Source: a virus. Taken from it: a stretch of 21,412 nucleotides of DNA. Shown here piece by piece: positions 1-9,000 of this stretch. Position 1 is the stretch's first letter. Every line of letters begins with the position of its first letter. The translations under genes were made by a program, and so were the position numbers. The stretch spans positions 1 through 21,412 of the IMG/VR virus record IMGVR_UViG_3300046744_000051; one strand, given 5' to 3'. Under the pieces are notes generated by a model that had not been told where the DNA came from, did not search any database, and saw only the letters and a program-made list of their open reading frames with translations.

Positions 1-1
1 A

Positions 2-700
2 CTTGAAGCAAACACTACGGGCAATCACAACACAGGTGTCGGTCAAAGTGCGCTGGAAGCTAACACCACAGGCTCAAACAACACGGCTGTTGGTCTTGCG
101 GCTCTGACCGATAACACCACGGCATCCAATAACACAGCCGTTGGCTATCAAGCACTGACTGCAAACACCACTGGCACAAACAATGTCGCTGTTGGGCGAT
201 TAACTTTATCTGGCGTCACTACAGCAAGCAACAACACCGCAGTAGGAACTGATGCTGGGGATGCGTTAACAACAGGGGCTAATAATACGTTTCTTGGTTA
301 TGGCGTAGCGTTCCAGCAGACAACATCTAGTAACAACACAGGTGTTGGTTATTTAGCACTTGCCGCAAACACCACTGGACAACAGAATACAGCAGTAGGT
401 CAAAACGCAGCAGACGCAATAACCACAGGCGGCATCAATGTTGCTGTCGGCTCACATGCACTTGGGCAGACGACTACTGGCAATTACAATGTCGCTATCG
501 GTAGTGATGCTTTAACATCTAATACTACTGCAAGTAACAACACCGCATTGGGTTATGCGGCACTAGACGCGAACACTACTGGCGCATCTAATACAGCGCT
601 GGGGAGTCAATCTGGAAACTCTGTTACAACCGGATATAATAATGTTTTTGTTGGATACCTAGCTGGAGAAACACTTACAACTGGTGCAAACTGCACTTTA
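2..700 (+). repeat. Tandem ~51-bp coding repeats of the fiber shaft
   Basis: The DNA reads as about twelve degenerate units of about 51 bp, each coding for 17 residues with the core NTTG-x-x-NTAVG-x-x-AL. Some units are longer by three or more residues (for example around 225-340 and 600-700), where the core becomes LTTGANNTFLG. Units differ at many third positions and at the two residues before NTAVG, so this is an old protein repeat and not a recent DNA duplication. The array continues past the left edge. Confidence 0.85.
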
Positions 701-1174
701 ATCGGCGTTGATGTTGAGCCAAGTGCAGTGGGTGGTGACTCACAAATTGTTATTGGCACAGCGGGAACTACTGGTAAAGGAAATTCAACTGGCTATATCA
801 GTCCTGCTGGCGGCGGTGTGTATCAAGGTAACAACTCATCGTCTTGGTCAACTACATCGGATGAACGGCTAAAGAAAAACATTGTCGATAACAATGAAGG
901 GCTGTCGATTATCAACCAAGTGCAGGTTCGTAACTTTGAGTACCGCACAGCAGATGAAATTACAGAACTTCAAGCATCTGACGCAATAGAGCGTTCAGGA
1001 ACGCAGCTTGGCGTCATCGCACAAGAACTAGAAACAGTTGCACCCAGATGCGTAAAGACAGAAAGCACAGGCGTTAAGACTGTGGATAGCGATGAATTGT
1101 TTTGGCACATGCTCAATTCAATCAAAGAACTCTCAGCAAAAGTAGCTGAGTTAGAATCCAAATTAGGAGATTAA
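2..1174 (+). CDS. Tail fiber / tail spike with 17-residue repeats and C-terminal S74 chaperone (5' partial)
   Basis: The reading frame is open from base 2, so the gene begins outside the window; the Met at 548 is internal to the repeats and is not the start. 390 residues are visible. Residues 1 to about 235 are degenerate 17-residue repeats of the type NTTGxxNTAVGxxALxA, like the head repeats of trimeric adhesins, which suggests a trimeric beta-structured shaft. The C-terminus is an S74 intramolecular chaperone: TSDERLKKNI carries the expected Ser-Lys dyad five residues apart (Ser286 and Lys291 of the visible part, codons 857-859 and 872-874), followed by the family motif GVIAQELE. In this family the chaperone trimerises the fiber and then cuts itself off, here releasing about 105 residues. 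Role inferred: host recognition at the virion tail. The next gene starts 1 nt after the stop, and AGGAG overlaps the end of this gene as its ribosome site. Confidence 0.9.
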   Translation, partial: LEANTTGNHNTGVGQSALEANTTGSNNTAVGLAALTDNTTASNNTAVGYQALTANTTGTNNVAVGRLTLSGVTTASNNTAVGTDAGDALTTGANNTFLGYGVAFQQTTSSNNTGVGYLALAANTTGQQNTAVGQNAADAITTGGINVAVGSHALGQTTTGNYNVAIGSDALTSNTTASNNTALGYAALDANTTGASNTALGSQSGNSVTTGYNNVFVGYLAGETLTTGANCTLIGVDVEPSAVGGDSQIVIGTAGTTGKGNSTGYISPAGGGVYQGNNSSSWSTTSDERLKKNIVDNNEGLSIINQVQVRNFEYRTADEITELQASDAIERSGTQLGVIAQELETVAPRCVKTESTGVKTVDSDELFWHMLNSIKELSAKVAELESKLGD

Positions 1175-1175
1175 A

Positions 1176-1421
1176 ATGGACGAAATTACGACAGAACAAA
1201 TCGCACAGAACTACACCGCTATGGGTCATTCCGCGCAACTCATCACAGACGTGATTGCAGGTGATGCAATGGCAGATGAAGAAGCAGAAGAGCGTCAGGG
1301 TTGTGTAGACCGCAATGTTGAGCATCTGCAACTGATGGTAGCTAAAGACTACTGGACTTCAGAAGACATGACAGCAGTCAACGCTGCAATCACAGCAGGT
1401 CAAGGCTACACTGCCGAATAA
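1176..1421 (+). CDS. Small acidic hypothetical protein between two fiber genes
   Basis: 81 residues starting MDEITTEQIAQNY, acidic, predicted mostly helical, with one Cys and no membrane segment or signal peptide. The start is well supported: AGGAG lies 7 nt upstream and the gene begins 1 nt after the upstream fiber stop. I do not recognise a named family. The position between two S74 fibers, co-transcribed with both, suggests a fiber-assembly or fiber-attachment accessory, but that is inference from context only. Confidence 0.8.
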   Translation: MDEITTEQIAQNYTAMGHSAQLITDVIAGDAMADEEAEERQGCVDRNVEHLQLMVAKDYWTSEDMTAVNAAITAGQGYTAE

Positions 1422-1439
1422 TAAACCGGAGAACCGTTA

Positions 1440-3302
1440 ATGGCTTACTTAGGCAAATCACCATCACAGGGTGTACGTAATCGTTACTACTTCACTGCAT
1501 CAGGCGGTGAGACATCAATCAGCGGTGCGCTGACAGGTGGCACCCTGACATTCACTGACGGCAACTATGTTGACGTGAACTTGAATGGTGTGACCCTAGT
1601 AGCTGGTACGGACTACAACACAAGCACAGCGAACACCATTGCTGGCTTGTCGGCATTGACTGCAAGCGATGTAGTTGAGATTGTAGTGTATGACGTATTT
1701 AGTGTGTTCAGTGGTAATGTGAACAGCGACTTCAGTGTGGGTGGTAATCTAAGTGTTACTGGCACAACTGCATTTACAGGCGCGACAACTATTACTGGAC
1801 TGACGACAACTGGTGACATTAACTTTGGCGACAACGACAAAGCTATTTTTGGTGCTGGGTCTGACTTACAGATTTATCACGATGGTAGCAATAGCTATAT
1901 TGATGATGCTGGTGCTGGTGACTTATTTATACGAGCATCTAACAACCATTATCTGCGGTTTATGAATGGTGACTACGCCATTACCACAAGCGAAAATGGT
2001 GATGTTGGTTTACGCTACGATAATTCTCAAAAGTTGGTGACCACCTCAACTGGCATAGACATCACAGGCGGCTTCACCGCAACTGCCGCATCTACAATCA
2101 CCACTGCCGACAATACGGTACAGCTAACACTTAAATCCACAGACGCAGATGCAAATGTTGGCCCAATTTTAGACATGATTCGTGATTCTGGCAGCCCTGC
2201 TGATGGCGATGAGATTGGTAGATTTAGATTTATTGGAGATGATGACGGTGGTAACGCAACAACTTATGCGTTTATGCAAGTTAAAATAAATGACGCCACT
2301 GATGCTAGTGACGATGGCGAACTAGAAATTTTAACCAGAACTAATGGTAGTAATCGTAGCCGTATAGAATTGCTTCCTACTGAAACTGTGTTCAACGAAG
2401 ATAGCCAAGACATAGACTTCCGTGTTGAGTCCAATGACAACGCTAATTGTTTCTACGTTGATGCTGGAAATGACCATGTACTATTTGGAAAGACTGCAAC
2501 AAACTCAGATAACGCTGGGTTTGAGGTGCTGTCAAACGGTTCCATAGCTGCCACTCGCAGTGGTGGTCATGCGGGATTGTTCAACCGCCTGTCAGATACT
2601 GGTGCAATTTTAAATCTGCGTAAAGACGGCGCAAATATTGGGTTAATCGGCACATTATCAGATAGAATGTACGTAGGTTCTAGTGCTACTGGTTTATCCT
2701 TTGAAGGCTCTCAAGGTGATTCCATCTATCCAATCTCAGCAAGTGGCGGGGGGTCACTTAGAGACAACGCTATTGATTTAGGCTTCGCATCCGCACGTTT
2801 TGACGATATTCATGCGACAAACGGAACAATCCAAACGTCTGACGAAAACGAAAAACAAAATATAGCAGCACTTACCAGCGCAGAAATTACTGCCGCAAAA
2901 GCCATCAGCGCACTGTTCAAAACATTCAAGTGGAAAAGCAAAGTTACAGCCAAAGGCGATGCGGCTCGTACACACACGGGTGTAATTGCACAAGAGGTGC
3001 AAGCTGCCATGTCTGCCGCTGGCCTTGATGCAACAAAATATGCGTTTTGGTGTAGCGATACTTGGTGGGAAACCACTACAGAAGTTGCAGCGGTTGAAGC
3101 TGATAAAGATGCTGACATAGAAGCACAAGACGCCCATACCCGCATTAACACATACAAGACAGAAGACGCCGCACCAGAGGGTGCAACCAAGCGCACACGG
3201 CTAGGTGTACGTTACCCAGAGTTATTAGCGTTTGTAGGCGCAGCTACAGAACAACGGTTGGCAGATATTGAAACACGCCTTGCGGCACTAGAAGCTGAAT
3301 AA
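1440..3302 (+). CDS. Second tail fiber with S74 self-cleaving chaperone
   Basis: 620 residues. Residues 1 to about 95 (MAYLGKSPSQGVRNRYYF...) form a domain that I recall at the N-terminus of many marine phage fibers, so it is probably the virion-attachment end. Residues 95-150 carry repeats such as LSVTGTTAFTGATTITGLTT, then the segment DNDKAIFGAGSDLQIYHDGS, typical of cyanophage and pelagiphage fibers. The C-terminus is an S74 peptidase/chaperone: TSDENEKQNI supplies Ser467 and Lys472 with the usual five-residue spacing, followed by GVIAQEVQ near residue 517. Autocleavage would release about 154 residues. GGAG lies 8 nt before the start. The stop overlaps the next start by 1 nt. The sequence around the dyad differs from the first fiber, so the two chaperones are not recent copies. 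Confidence 0.9.
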   Translation: MAYLGKSPSQGVRNRYYFTASGGETSISGALTGGTLTFTDGNYVDVNLNGVTLVAGTDYNTSTANTIAGLSALTASDVVEIVVYDVFSVFSGNVNSDFSVGGNLSVTGTTAFTGATTITGLTTTGDINFGDNDKAIFGAGSDLQIYHDGSNSYIDDAGAGDLFIRASNNHYLRFMNGDYAITTSENGDVGLRYDNSQKLVTTSTGIDITGGFTATAASTITTADNTVQLTLKSTDADANVGPILDMIRDSGSPADGDEIGRFRFIGDDDGGNATTYAFMQVKINDATDASDDGELEILTRTNGSNRSRIELLPTETVFNEDSQDIDFRVESNDNANCFYVDAGNDHVLFGKTATNSDNAGFEVLSNGSIAATRSGGHAGLFNRLSDTGAILNLRKDGANIGLIGTLSDRMYVGSSATGLSFEGSQGDSIYPISASGGGSLRDNAIDLGFASARFDDIHATNGTIQTSDENEKQNIAALTSAEITAAKAISALFKTFKWKSKVTAKGDAARTHTGVIAQEVQAAMSAAGLDATKYAFWCSDTWWETTTEVAAVEADKDADIEAQDAHTRINTYKTEDAAPEGATKRTRLGVRYPELLAFVGAATEQRLADIETRLAALEAE

Positions 3303-3508
3303 TGAAAATGACCCAGCAAGTAGAGCCAGCACTCAAGGTACAGATGGAACTAGACGCACACGAAAAAGAGTGCGCCATGTTTCGTGAGTTGGTAAACGGC
3401 AAGCTAGACAACTTGGACAAGCGCATGTGGCGTCTTGAGGCGTTGATTATGGCGTCTACGATAGGTGTAGTGGCTATGATTATTACAGTTGTAATGAAGT
3501 TAGGGTAG
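3302..3508 (+). CDS. Small coiled-coil protein with C-terminal membrane helix (holin / XhlA-like)
   Basis: 68 residues. Residues 8-46 are charged with heptad-like spacing (ELVNGKLDNLDKRMWRLEAL), followed by one strong hydrophobic helix, IMASTIGVVAMIITVVM, ending in Lys-Leu-Gly. An N-terminal coiled coil plus one C-terminal membrane helix in about 70 residues is the layout of the haemolysin XhlA family and of several small phage holin-like proteins. It starts by a 1-nt TAATG overlap with the fiber stop, which indicates translational coupling; a second ATG lies two codons on. T7 also puts its holin just after the fiber gene. Inferred role: inner-membrane lysis or membrane-anchoring protein. No endolysin is visible beside it, so the lysis role is unproven. 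Confidence 0.7.
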   Translation: MKMTQQVEPALKVQMELDAHEKECAMFRELVNGKLDNLDKRMWRLEALIMASTIGVVAMIITVVMKLG

Positions 3509-3511
3509 GCG

Positions 3512-4858
3512 ATGTCAGACGATACAGACGACAAAATTGTTAACATTTCTGATGCAGATAAAGCTGTTATAGAGCAGATGGAGGATCAGGCAAAAACTGA
3601 TTCTACGCTTCCTACAGGTGCAAAAATTAAACCTGATGACCAGCTAGTACAAGCAAATGAGTTGCTTGATACTCAGGGTAAATTAATTGACGATCCTACC
3701 AAAATTGTTCAACCTACCCCCGTAGTTAGCACAGACCAAAAAAAGCCAGACGAATTTGACGCTGGAACTTACGACGCCACACAAAAGGCAGACGACGTTG
3801 GAAAAGCGACGGCTGCAAAGGGCAAAGTATCCGACGAGTCTGTGATGGAAGCTGCACAGGGCACTGTTTCTCCCGAAGCGTTAGCCGTTGCAGCCACCCA
3901 AGAACTTGACCCAAAGGCTACAACCCGCTACCAACTAGCCGAACTGTTCAAAGGCATTGAAGAGGGTGGTCCTCCTCCTGCGTGGGCTGCACCTGCTGTC
4001 CGTAAAGTAACAGCCGTCATGCAGCAGCGTGGTTTGGGTGCGTCTTCTATGGCTGCAGCCGCTACGATGCAAGCGATGATGGAGTCTGGTATTCCTATCG
4101 CAGCCCAAGACGCACAAAAGTACGCTACTATTCAACTGCAAAACTTGAACAACGAACAGCAAGCAGCCTTGCAAAACGCAGCCGCTGTCTTGCAGATGGA
4201 TATGGCTAACCTTAACAACAGACAACAGGCTGCAGTAAACAACGCCAAAGCGTTTCTTTCTATGGACATGCAAGACGTAACAAACGAACAGCAGTCCAAC
4301 AACCTGACCTATCAGTCCAAGCTACAGGCGTTGTTGTCTGACCAAGCTGCCGACAACGCAGCTAAACAATTCAACGCAAAGTCAGAAAACGAAATCAGCA
4401 CGTTCTTTGCAGAGATGGGTGCGTCGATTGAAGCGTCAAACATTAACCGTGACATAGCTGTTAAGCAGTTTAACTCAAACCAAAAGGTTGCAATCGCACA
4501 GTTTAATTCGCAAATGGACGTTGCGGCAGACCAATTCAACGCAAATATGCGCCTTGAAGTAGATCAAAGTAACGCTGTGTGGCGTCGTACAGTAAACACT
4601 CGTAACACTGCTGCACAAAACGAAGCAAACAGACAAAACGCACTGAACTTGTTGGGTATTCAACAAAACGCACTAAACAACTTGTGGCAAAGGTATCGTG
4701 ACAAGGCTGCGTGGACAATGAAAATATCGGAAAATGCAAAGGATCGCGCACACAACGCCGCTATGCAGTCTGCAGCTATTTCTGCCAACGCAGATGCGTA
4801 TGATGAAAAGATGGACGACTACCTTAAACTAGATATAATTGATGGAATTTGGGGGTAA
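3512..4858 (+). CDS. Ala/Gln/Asn-rich coiled-coil virion protein
   Basis: 448 residues. The first 130 are acidic and low in order. Residues 145-195 hold a compact segment (GGPPPAWAAPAVRKVTAVMQ, then RGLGASSMAAAATMQAMM) that I remember from uncharacterised proteins of other marine phages. Residues 210-375 are hendecad-periodic: 22-residue units (NNEQQAALQNAAAVLQMDM, NNRQQAAVNNAKAFLSMDM) and then 11-residue units (KQFNSNQKVAI, AQFNSQMDVAA, DQFNANMRLEV), predicting a long helical coiled coil. The composition and location before two giant virion proteins recall T7 gp14, the small internal core protein, but this is an analogy and I claim no sequence match. The start lies 3 nt after the upstream stop, with AGGGTAGG before it. 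Confidence 0.8.
   Translation: MSDDTDDKIVNISDADKAVIEQMEDQAKTDSTLPTGAKIKPDDQLVQANELLDTQGKLIDDPTKIVQPTPVVSTDQKKPDEFDAGTYDATQKADDVGKATAAKGKVSDESVMEAAQGTVSPEALAVAATQELDPKATTRYQLAELFKGIEEGGPPPAWAAPAVRKVTAVMQQRGLGASSMAAAATMQAMMESGIPIAAQDAQKYATIQLQNLNNEQQAALQNAAAVLQMDMANLNNRQQAAVNNAKAFLSMDMQDVTNEQQSNNLTYQSKLQALLSDQAADNAAKQFNAKSENEISTFFAEMGASIEASNINRDIAVKQFNSNQKVAIAQFNSQMDVAADQFNANMRLEVDQSNAVWRRTVNTRNTAAQNEANRQNALNLLGIQQNALNNLWQRYRDKAAWTMKISENAKDRAHNAAMQSAAISANADAYDEKMDDYLKLDIIDGIWG
4141..4640 (+). repeat. 22-/11-residue hendecad repeat region within the coiled-coil virion protein
   Basis: Protein-level periodicity of 22 residues (66 bp) at the start, then 11 residues (33 bp), with the recurring QFN-x-N/Q-x2-V/L-A unit at 4363-4560. 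The DNA copies have diverged at third positions. Hendecads favour right-handed or straight coiled coils, a common build for rod-like or pore-lining virion proteins. Confidence 0.7.
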
Positions 4859-4861
4859 CAG

Positions 4862-5485
4862 ATGAGTTGGCTTTCTAAGCTTGTAGGCGGTAAAACTTTA
4901 AAACTTGCTGCAATAGCTACTGCAGCGTACGCCGGAAGTCAGTACGTCTGGGGTACTAAAGGACTAAATATTCCTGCTAGTGGCACAGGTGGAAACCCAT
5001 TTGGCTACGGTTCTACCCCAACATACGCAGGAGCAGGAGAGTACGGCAGCACTTTTGCAACCCGAATGTTTAACAAAGCAGGACTTACTCCTTTTTCAGA
5101 TACTGCTGTGGGTTCGTTTCTTAGCCCTGTTACCGACCTCTTACGGCCTGAAAGTATGGGCGGATCAGGAGTGCTTTCCAGAGTTCTTGGTAGCGTAAGC
5201 ACGGGAGACATGGAGCGTCCGACTCCGGGAACAATACAGCCAACTTCTGTAAGGCTGGACAGTAATTTTCAAGCAGGAAGAGTAAATCAACTTCCTGTAG
5301 GAAAAGGCGGAAGCATTGAAGCTGCAATAGGTAGCGAAGCAATGCGACAGTATATGGCAAGACAAGTTGCCATGATGGGTTTACCTAGAGCGTCTAGTCT
5401 GCCCACAGCCTCGTCTGTGTCTAGTTCAGCTTTGAGTCAAACTACTTCAGCTAAACGAAGAGCGTATAAAGGGTTAACAAGCTAA
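4862..5485 (+). CDS. Hypothetical virion protein, Gly/Ser/Ala-rich
   Basis: 207 residues, start 3 nt after the upstream stop with a G-rich ribosome site (GGGGGTAACAG). Residues 1-30 (MSWLSKLVGGKTLKLAAIAT...) form an amphipathic, hydrophobic helix that could insert in a membrane. The middle is rich in Gly, Ser, Thr and Pro with little predicted order, and the C-terminus is basic (AKRRAYKGL). I recognise no family. The place between the coiled-coil protein and the giant proteins suggests a minor or ejected virion protein; T7 gp14 also has a hydrophobic N-terminus and this gene competes with its upstream neighbour as the functional equivalent. The stop overlaps the next start by 1 nt (TAATG). 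Confidence 0.75.
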   Translation: MSWLSKLVGGKTLKLAAIATAAYAGSQYVWGTKGLNIPASGTGGNPFGYGSTPTYAGAGEYGSTFATRMFNKAGLTPFSDTAVGSFLSPVTDLLRPESMGGSGVLSRVLGSVSTGDMERPTPGTIQPTSVRLDSNFQAGRVNQLPVGKGGSIEAAIGSEAMRQYMARQVAMMGLPRASSLPTASSVSSSALSQTTSAKRRAYKGLTS

Positions 5486-6030
5486 TGATGGACAAACTTA
5501 CAGCCCTAGCCGTGCCTCCGGGAAACTCTCTTACCGATGCTCCCGGAAAATGGCAATGGGAACAGCCTCCTAGATTTTCTGATCCGGACGACGCCATAGA
5601 TCACACAGTAGAGATGATCTCTAATGGTCCTGCCCGTAAAGATATGCTCAAGATGATGATGGCGGGTATCACTGTGGAAGAACTTGTAGATCAAATTACC
5701 TTTAAAGGCTTCATGGCAGGGGCTATAAGCCCAGATGTTGCAGAACTAATTAAACCCGCTGTAGGCGTAGCACTGATAGACATGGCCTTGAAAGAGGGAT
5801 TTGAACCTCAAATGTTTGTAGAGCAAGAGGAAATGGAGGGCAAGTTTGATGACTCTTCATTCTTTTCTACTATGCAACAGCGCAACCCTGATCTGTACGC
5901 CGGTATGATTGAAGAAATGAATGAACAGACTCGTATGCAGCAGACGGAAGAAGAGCAAGAGATGCAGATTATCTACCCCAAACAAAACGAGTCTGAATCG
6001 TTTTTAGATACACCAGAAGGGACACAGTAA
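5485..6030 (+). CDS. Acidic hypothetical virion-module protein
   Basis: 181 residues; two ATG codons in a row at 5485 and 5488, AAAGGG about 11 nt upstream, and a 1-nt TAATG overlap with the previous gene. The N-terminus (PPGNSLTDAPGKWQWEQPPR) resembles, from memory, the Pro- and Trp-containing start of an uncharacterised protein found beside virion genes in many marine phages. The middle (60-115) is helical with Met-rich turns, including GFMAGAISPDVAEL. The end, residues 120-181, is strongly acidic and Gln-rich (EEEQEMQ). No catalytic motif is seen. Possibly a chaperone or minor structural partner of the giant protein that follows 1 nt later. Confidence 0.75.
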   Translation: MMDKLTALAVPPGNSLTDAPGKWQWEQPPRFSDPDDAIDHTVEMISNGPARKDMLKMMMAGITVEELVDQITFKGFMAGAISPDVAELIKPAVGVALIDMALKEGFEPQMFVEQEEMEGKFDDSSFFSTMQQRNPDLYAGMIEEMNEQTRMQQTEEEQEMQIIYPKQNESESFLDTPEGTQ

Positions 6031-6031
6031 C

Positions 6032-9000
6032 ATGGCTATTGATCCGTTTACACTAGCCCTGTTGGCTCTTAGTAAAAACGAAAAAAGAAAACGTGAAGAA
6101 AGCGCAGCAGAATCCGAACGCATTGCTGGTCTTGCAAAGGCAAAGCAAGAACATGTTAACGCTATTCAAATTCAAAACATAAAAGATACCAACCAAGCCA
6201 ACCGCGAAGTTCACTTGAAAAAAATGGACATTGCTGCAAACCGAATAGAATCTAATAAAGTTACGTATCTTGTCCAAGATCCTAACGGTCAATTCGACAC
6301 TGTAAGTTCTATGACAAGCCCCGAAGGAAGGCCGGGACCGTATCAATTACAAATACCTGAAGGTTCTAAGCAGGTGGGTATAGCGTTTGGAAAGGCCACT
6401 ACTTTTCAAGATGCGAGTGCGTTTGGTCCTAAAAAGCCTATAGAGAAGCTTTACAGAACAGCAGACGGTGTTACCGCAACTGCTGCACAGCATAGACTAC
6501 GCAATCCTCAATTTGATTTGATGGCTAGGGATGAAGCTGGCTACGTAAAAGATGATGGAACTGAAGTCATCCACGATAAAGAGAAGTTCGCTATGGTGAA
6601 TGACATGTTTTATCAGCAAGTCATTTCTGTGGCAGAAGTGGGAACTTTTCCCAATACTGTAGAGGGACAGGCAGCAGCGGCAGAAGCTGGTGAAAGAACA
6701 GGAAATCAACCATTTTTAATCAGCCAAGCTGTCAGTAAAAACACAGGAAGACCTTTGGGTGCGCCCACTCGTGTTAAGTTTGAAGGCATCAACATTGGTA
6801 AAGACTTTACTGAAACCACACTCACAACTATACATCTTCCTAACGGCAAAAAAATAGCCCATATTCCTGCAAATAGGATAGATGAAGTAGCAGCAGAAAA
6901 CAACGTAAGAATAGAAGACCTATATCGTTTGAATTACACAGCCCAAGTGGGCCGCGACGGAAACGTAGTGCCCGGAACTGTAAAGTTTGTGGGAACATCT
7001 TCTCCTGCAGACGTTAGCGTTGACGTTACAGAATACACAGTAGATGTTGGCGAGGTAGGTTACAGTGGCTTAACCTTACAAGAAGCTAAAAAGGTTGTAA
7101 AAGATGCGGGTTTTACTTGGAACAACGTAGCTTGGAATGCTGAAATAGTAACGTATGTGGGTGGGGAAGAAAGAAGCCGAAAGCCTCACTCTAACAACAC
7201 TCCTGTTGCACGAAAAAGACACGTAGGAATTGTGACGTTGGAGAATGGAAAAAAAGTAGAGGTTCAGGCTAGATCAGAAATAGAACTAATAGAAACATAC
7301 GGAAATTCTGTACAATATTTGGGTGTGTTTGAAATCATTAACGGAAAGAGAGGCGTACAAACAACGGCTCCTAAAAACGAAAAAGCTTTGCAGTTAATAC
7401 TTGATGACAATTCTACTGTCATCAAAACGGAAGATACCTCTCCTCAAGTCTTAGCGAGAGCCGTACGACAACTTCCGGGAGAAATTGACAGCACAACTGG
7501 TGATTTTATACCCACTGGCATAATGACAGACCTTAGTGACTCCGGCAAAAGTGACGCAGCTAAATTAGACGAGGCAAAGTTTGCAGCGGATCATGTGTTT
7601 AATTTTAAGTCCGATGACGGTCAACAACTTGGCCCACTCAAAGAGATGAGTCCGCCCGAACAGATTACAAATATTGCCAGTAAACTAACTCCTAGTATTG
7701 TTGCAGAAATAAATAATGATGAAAACAGAGCAGCAGAATACGTAAGAATGGCCTCTATGGCCGTATCTTCTGCCCACCTTGCTATGGAGCGAGAAGATCG
7801 AAAGAATCGTCCTTACGGAACAACACCAAGACGTACACGAAATGTATACAAATACGCTAAAACTTTTGCTCCTTCTTTGTTTTTAATAAATGGAATGGAT
7901 GATGAACTTCGTCGTATGTCTGATATGGAAATACAAAGTAACGCTGCCGCTGCTGCTACCGCTGCCTCTGCAAACGCACATAGTGGAGATGAAACCAGAG
8001 TAGTAACTGTGCCAACAGACACAGACAATGCGGCTGCTATGGAAGACATAATAGCTACTCCCGGAGCAATAGAGACTAGAGATACCGCTGCCGTATCTTA
8101 CAATGTTCCTTCCCAATACGTTTCGTTTACAAACCAAGTTCTTGCGCCTAAGTTGATGTCCACTACTGGAGGAAATCAACAACTAGTAAACGCACATTTG
8201 ACTTCTATGTTTACTAAAAAGCGTGGGCCGGATGGAGAACCAATTACAAATGATTTGGGTGTTGTTGAAATAGAAAGAACTCAGCCTATAGTTAGTGTCT
8301 TTCAAAAGTACGACGCAAAAAAAGAAACCAACATTCAAACAGGCGAAATAACTGGAACTTACTTTGACAAGTTTTCACGGGCTGTAAACGGTGACGTAGA
8401 CGGAATGCAAGTCGAGGATTATCGGTATTTTGGAAATACACTTGTAAAGTCTGTCAATCAAAAAGCTGGGGGTATACGGCGTTTAGTTGAGATAATACGA
8501 CCCTTTGTTAGAGATACCCCAACAGAAGACGAAACTAATCCGTATTATTATTTACAGCCTGACTACGGGAACACAACATCCCAAGCTGTCATGCAGATAG
8601 CCATGCAAAACGGGTTCGATCCTAACTTGGCTGCCGATCCCTCTGAAAAAGCTTTTATAGCTAAGATAGGTAAAAAAGAAAGTGCAGACAGGGTTATTAA
8701 CTACGCTAATCGTCTTTTAGATGGCTACCTTAGAACAGACGCTAGTGGTAGAGTCGTAGGCTTTACAAAGTCAAGTGCGTTGGCAGAGTTAGACTTTAGC
8801 GTGGAAGGTATTCTATATCTTGGAAACGAAGGCGTTACACGTCTTAAAAGCTTCTTAGGGACAAGTGATGCCGCTTCCAACATAGCAGCAGAATTGACTG
8901 GTAATCTTGATGCGTACAGAAACAATTTGGCAGCAAATACAGGACAGTTTATTACCGAAGATAGGCAAGTAATTGATGACATACTGACCGACATTGCGGG

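Noticed and set aside
2-700. CRISPR array or DNA-level tandem repeat element
   Set aside because: The ~51-bp units are degenerate, in frame and have no spacers; they are protein repeats of a fiber.
548-1174. A 208-aa fiber gene starting at Met 548
   Set aside because: The same frame is open to base 2 with continuous repeat sequence; 548 is an internal Met of a repeat unit.
2-1174. Diversity-generating retroelement target in the fiber
   Set aside because: No reverse transcriptase, template repeat or adenine-biased variable region is seen in the window.
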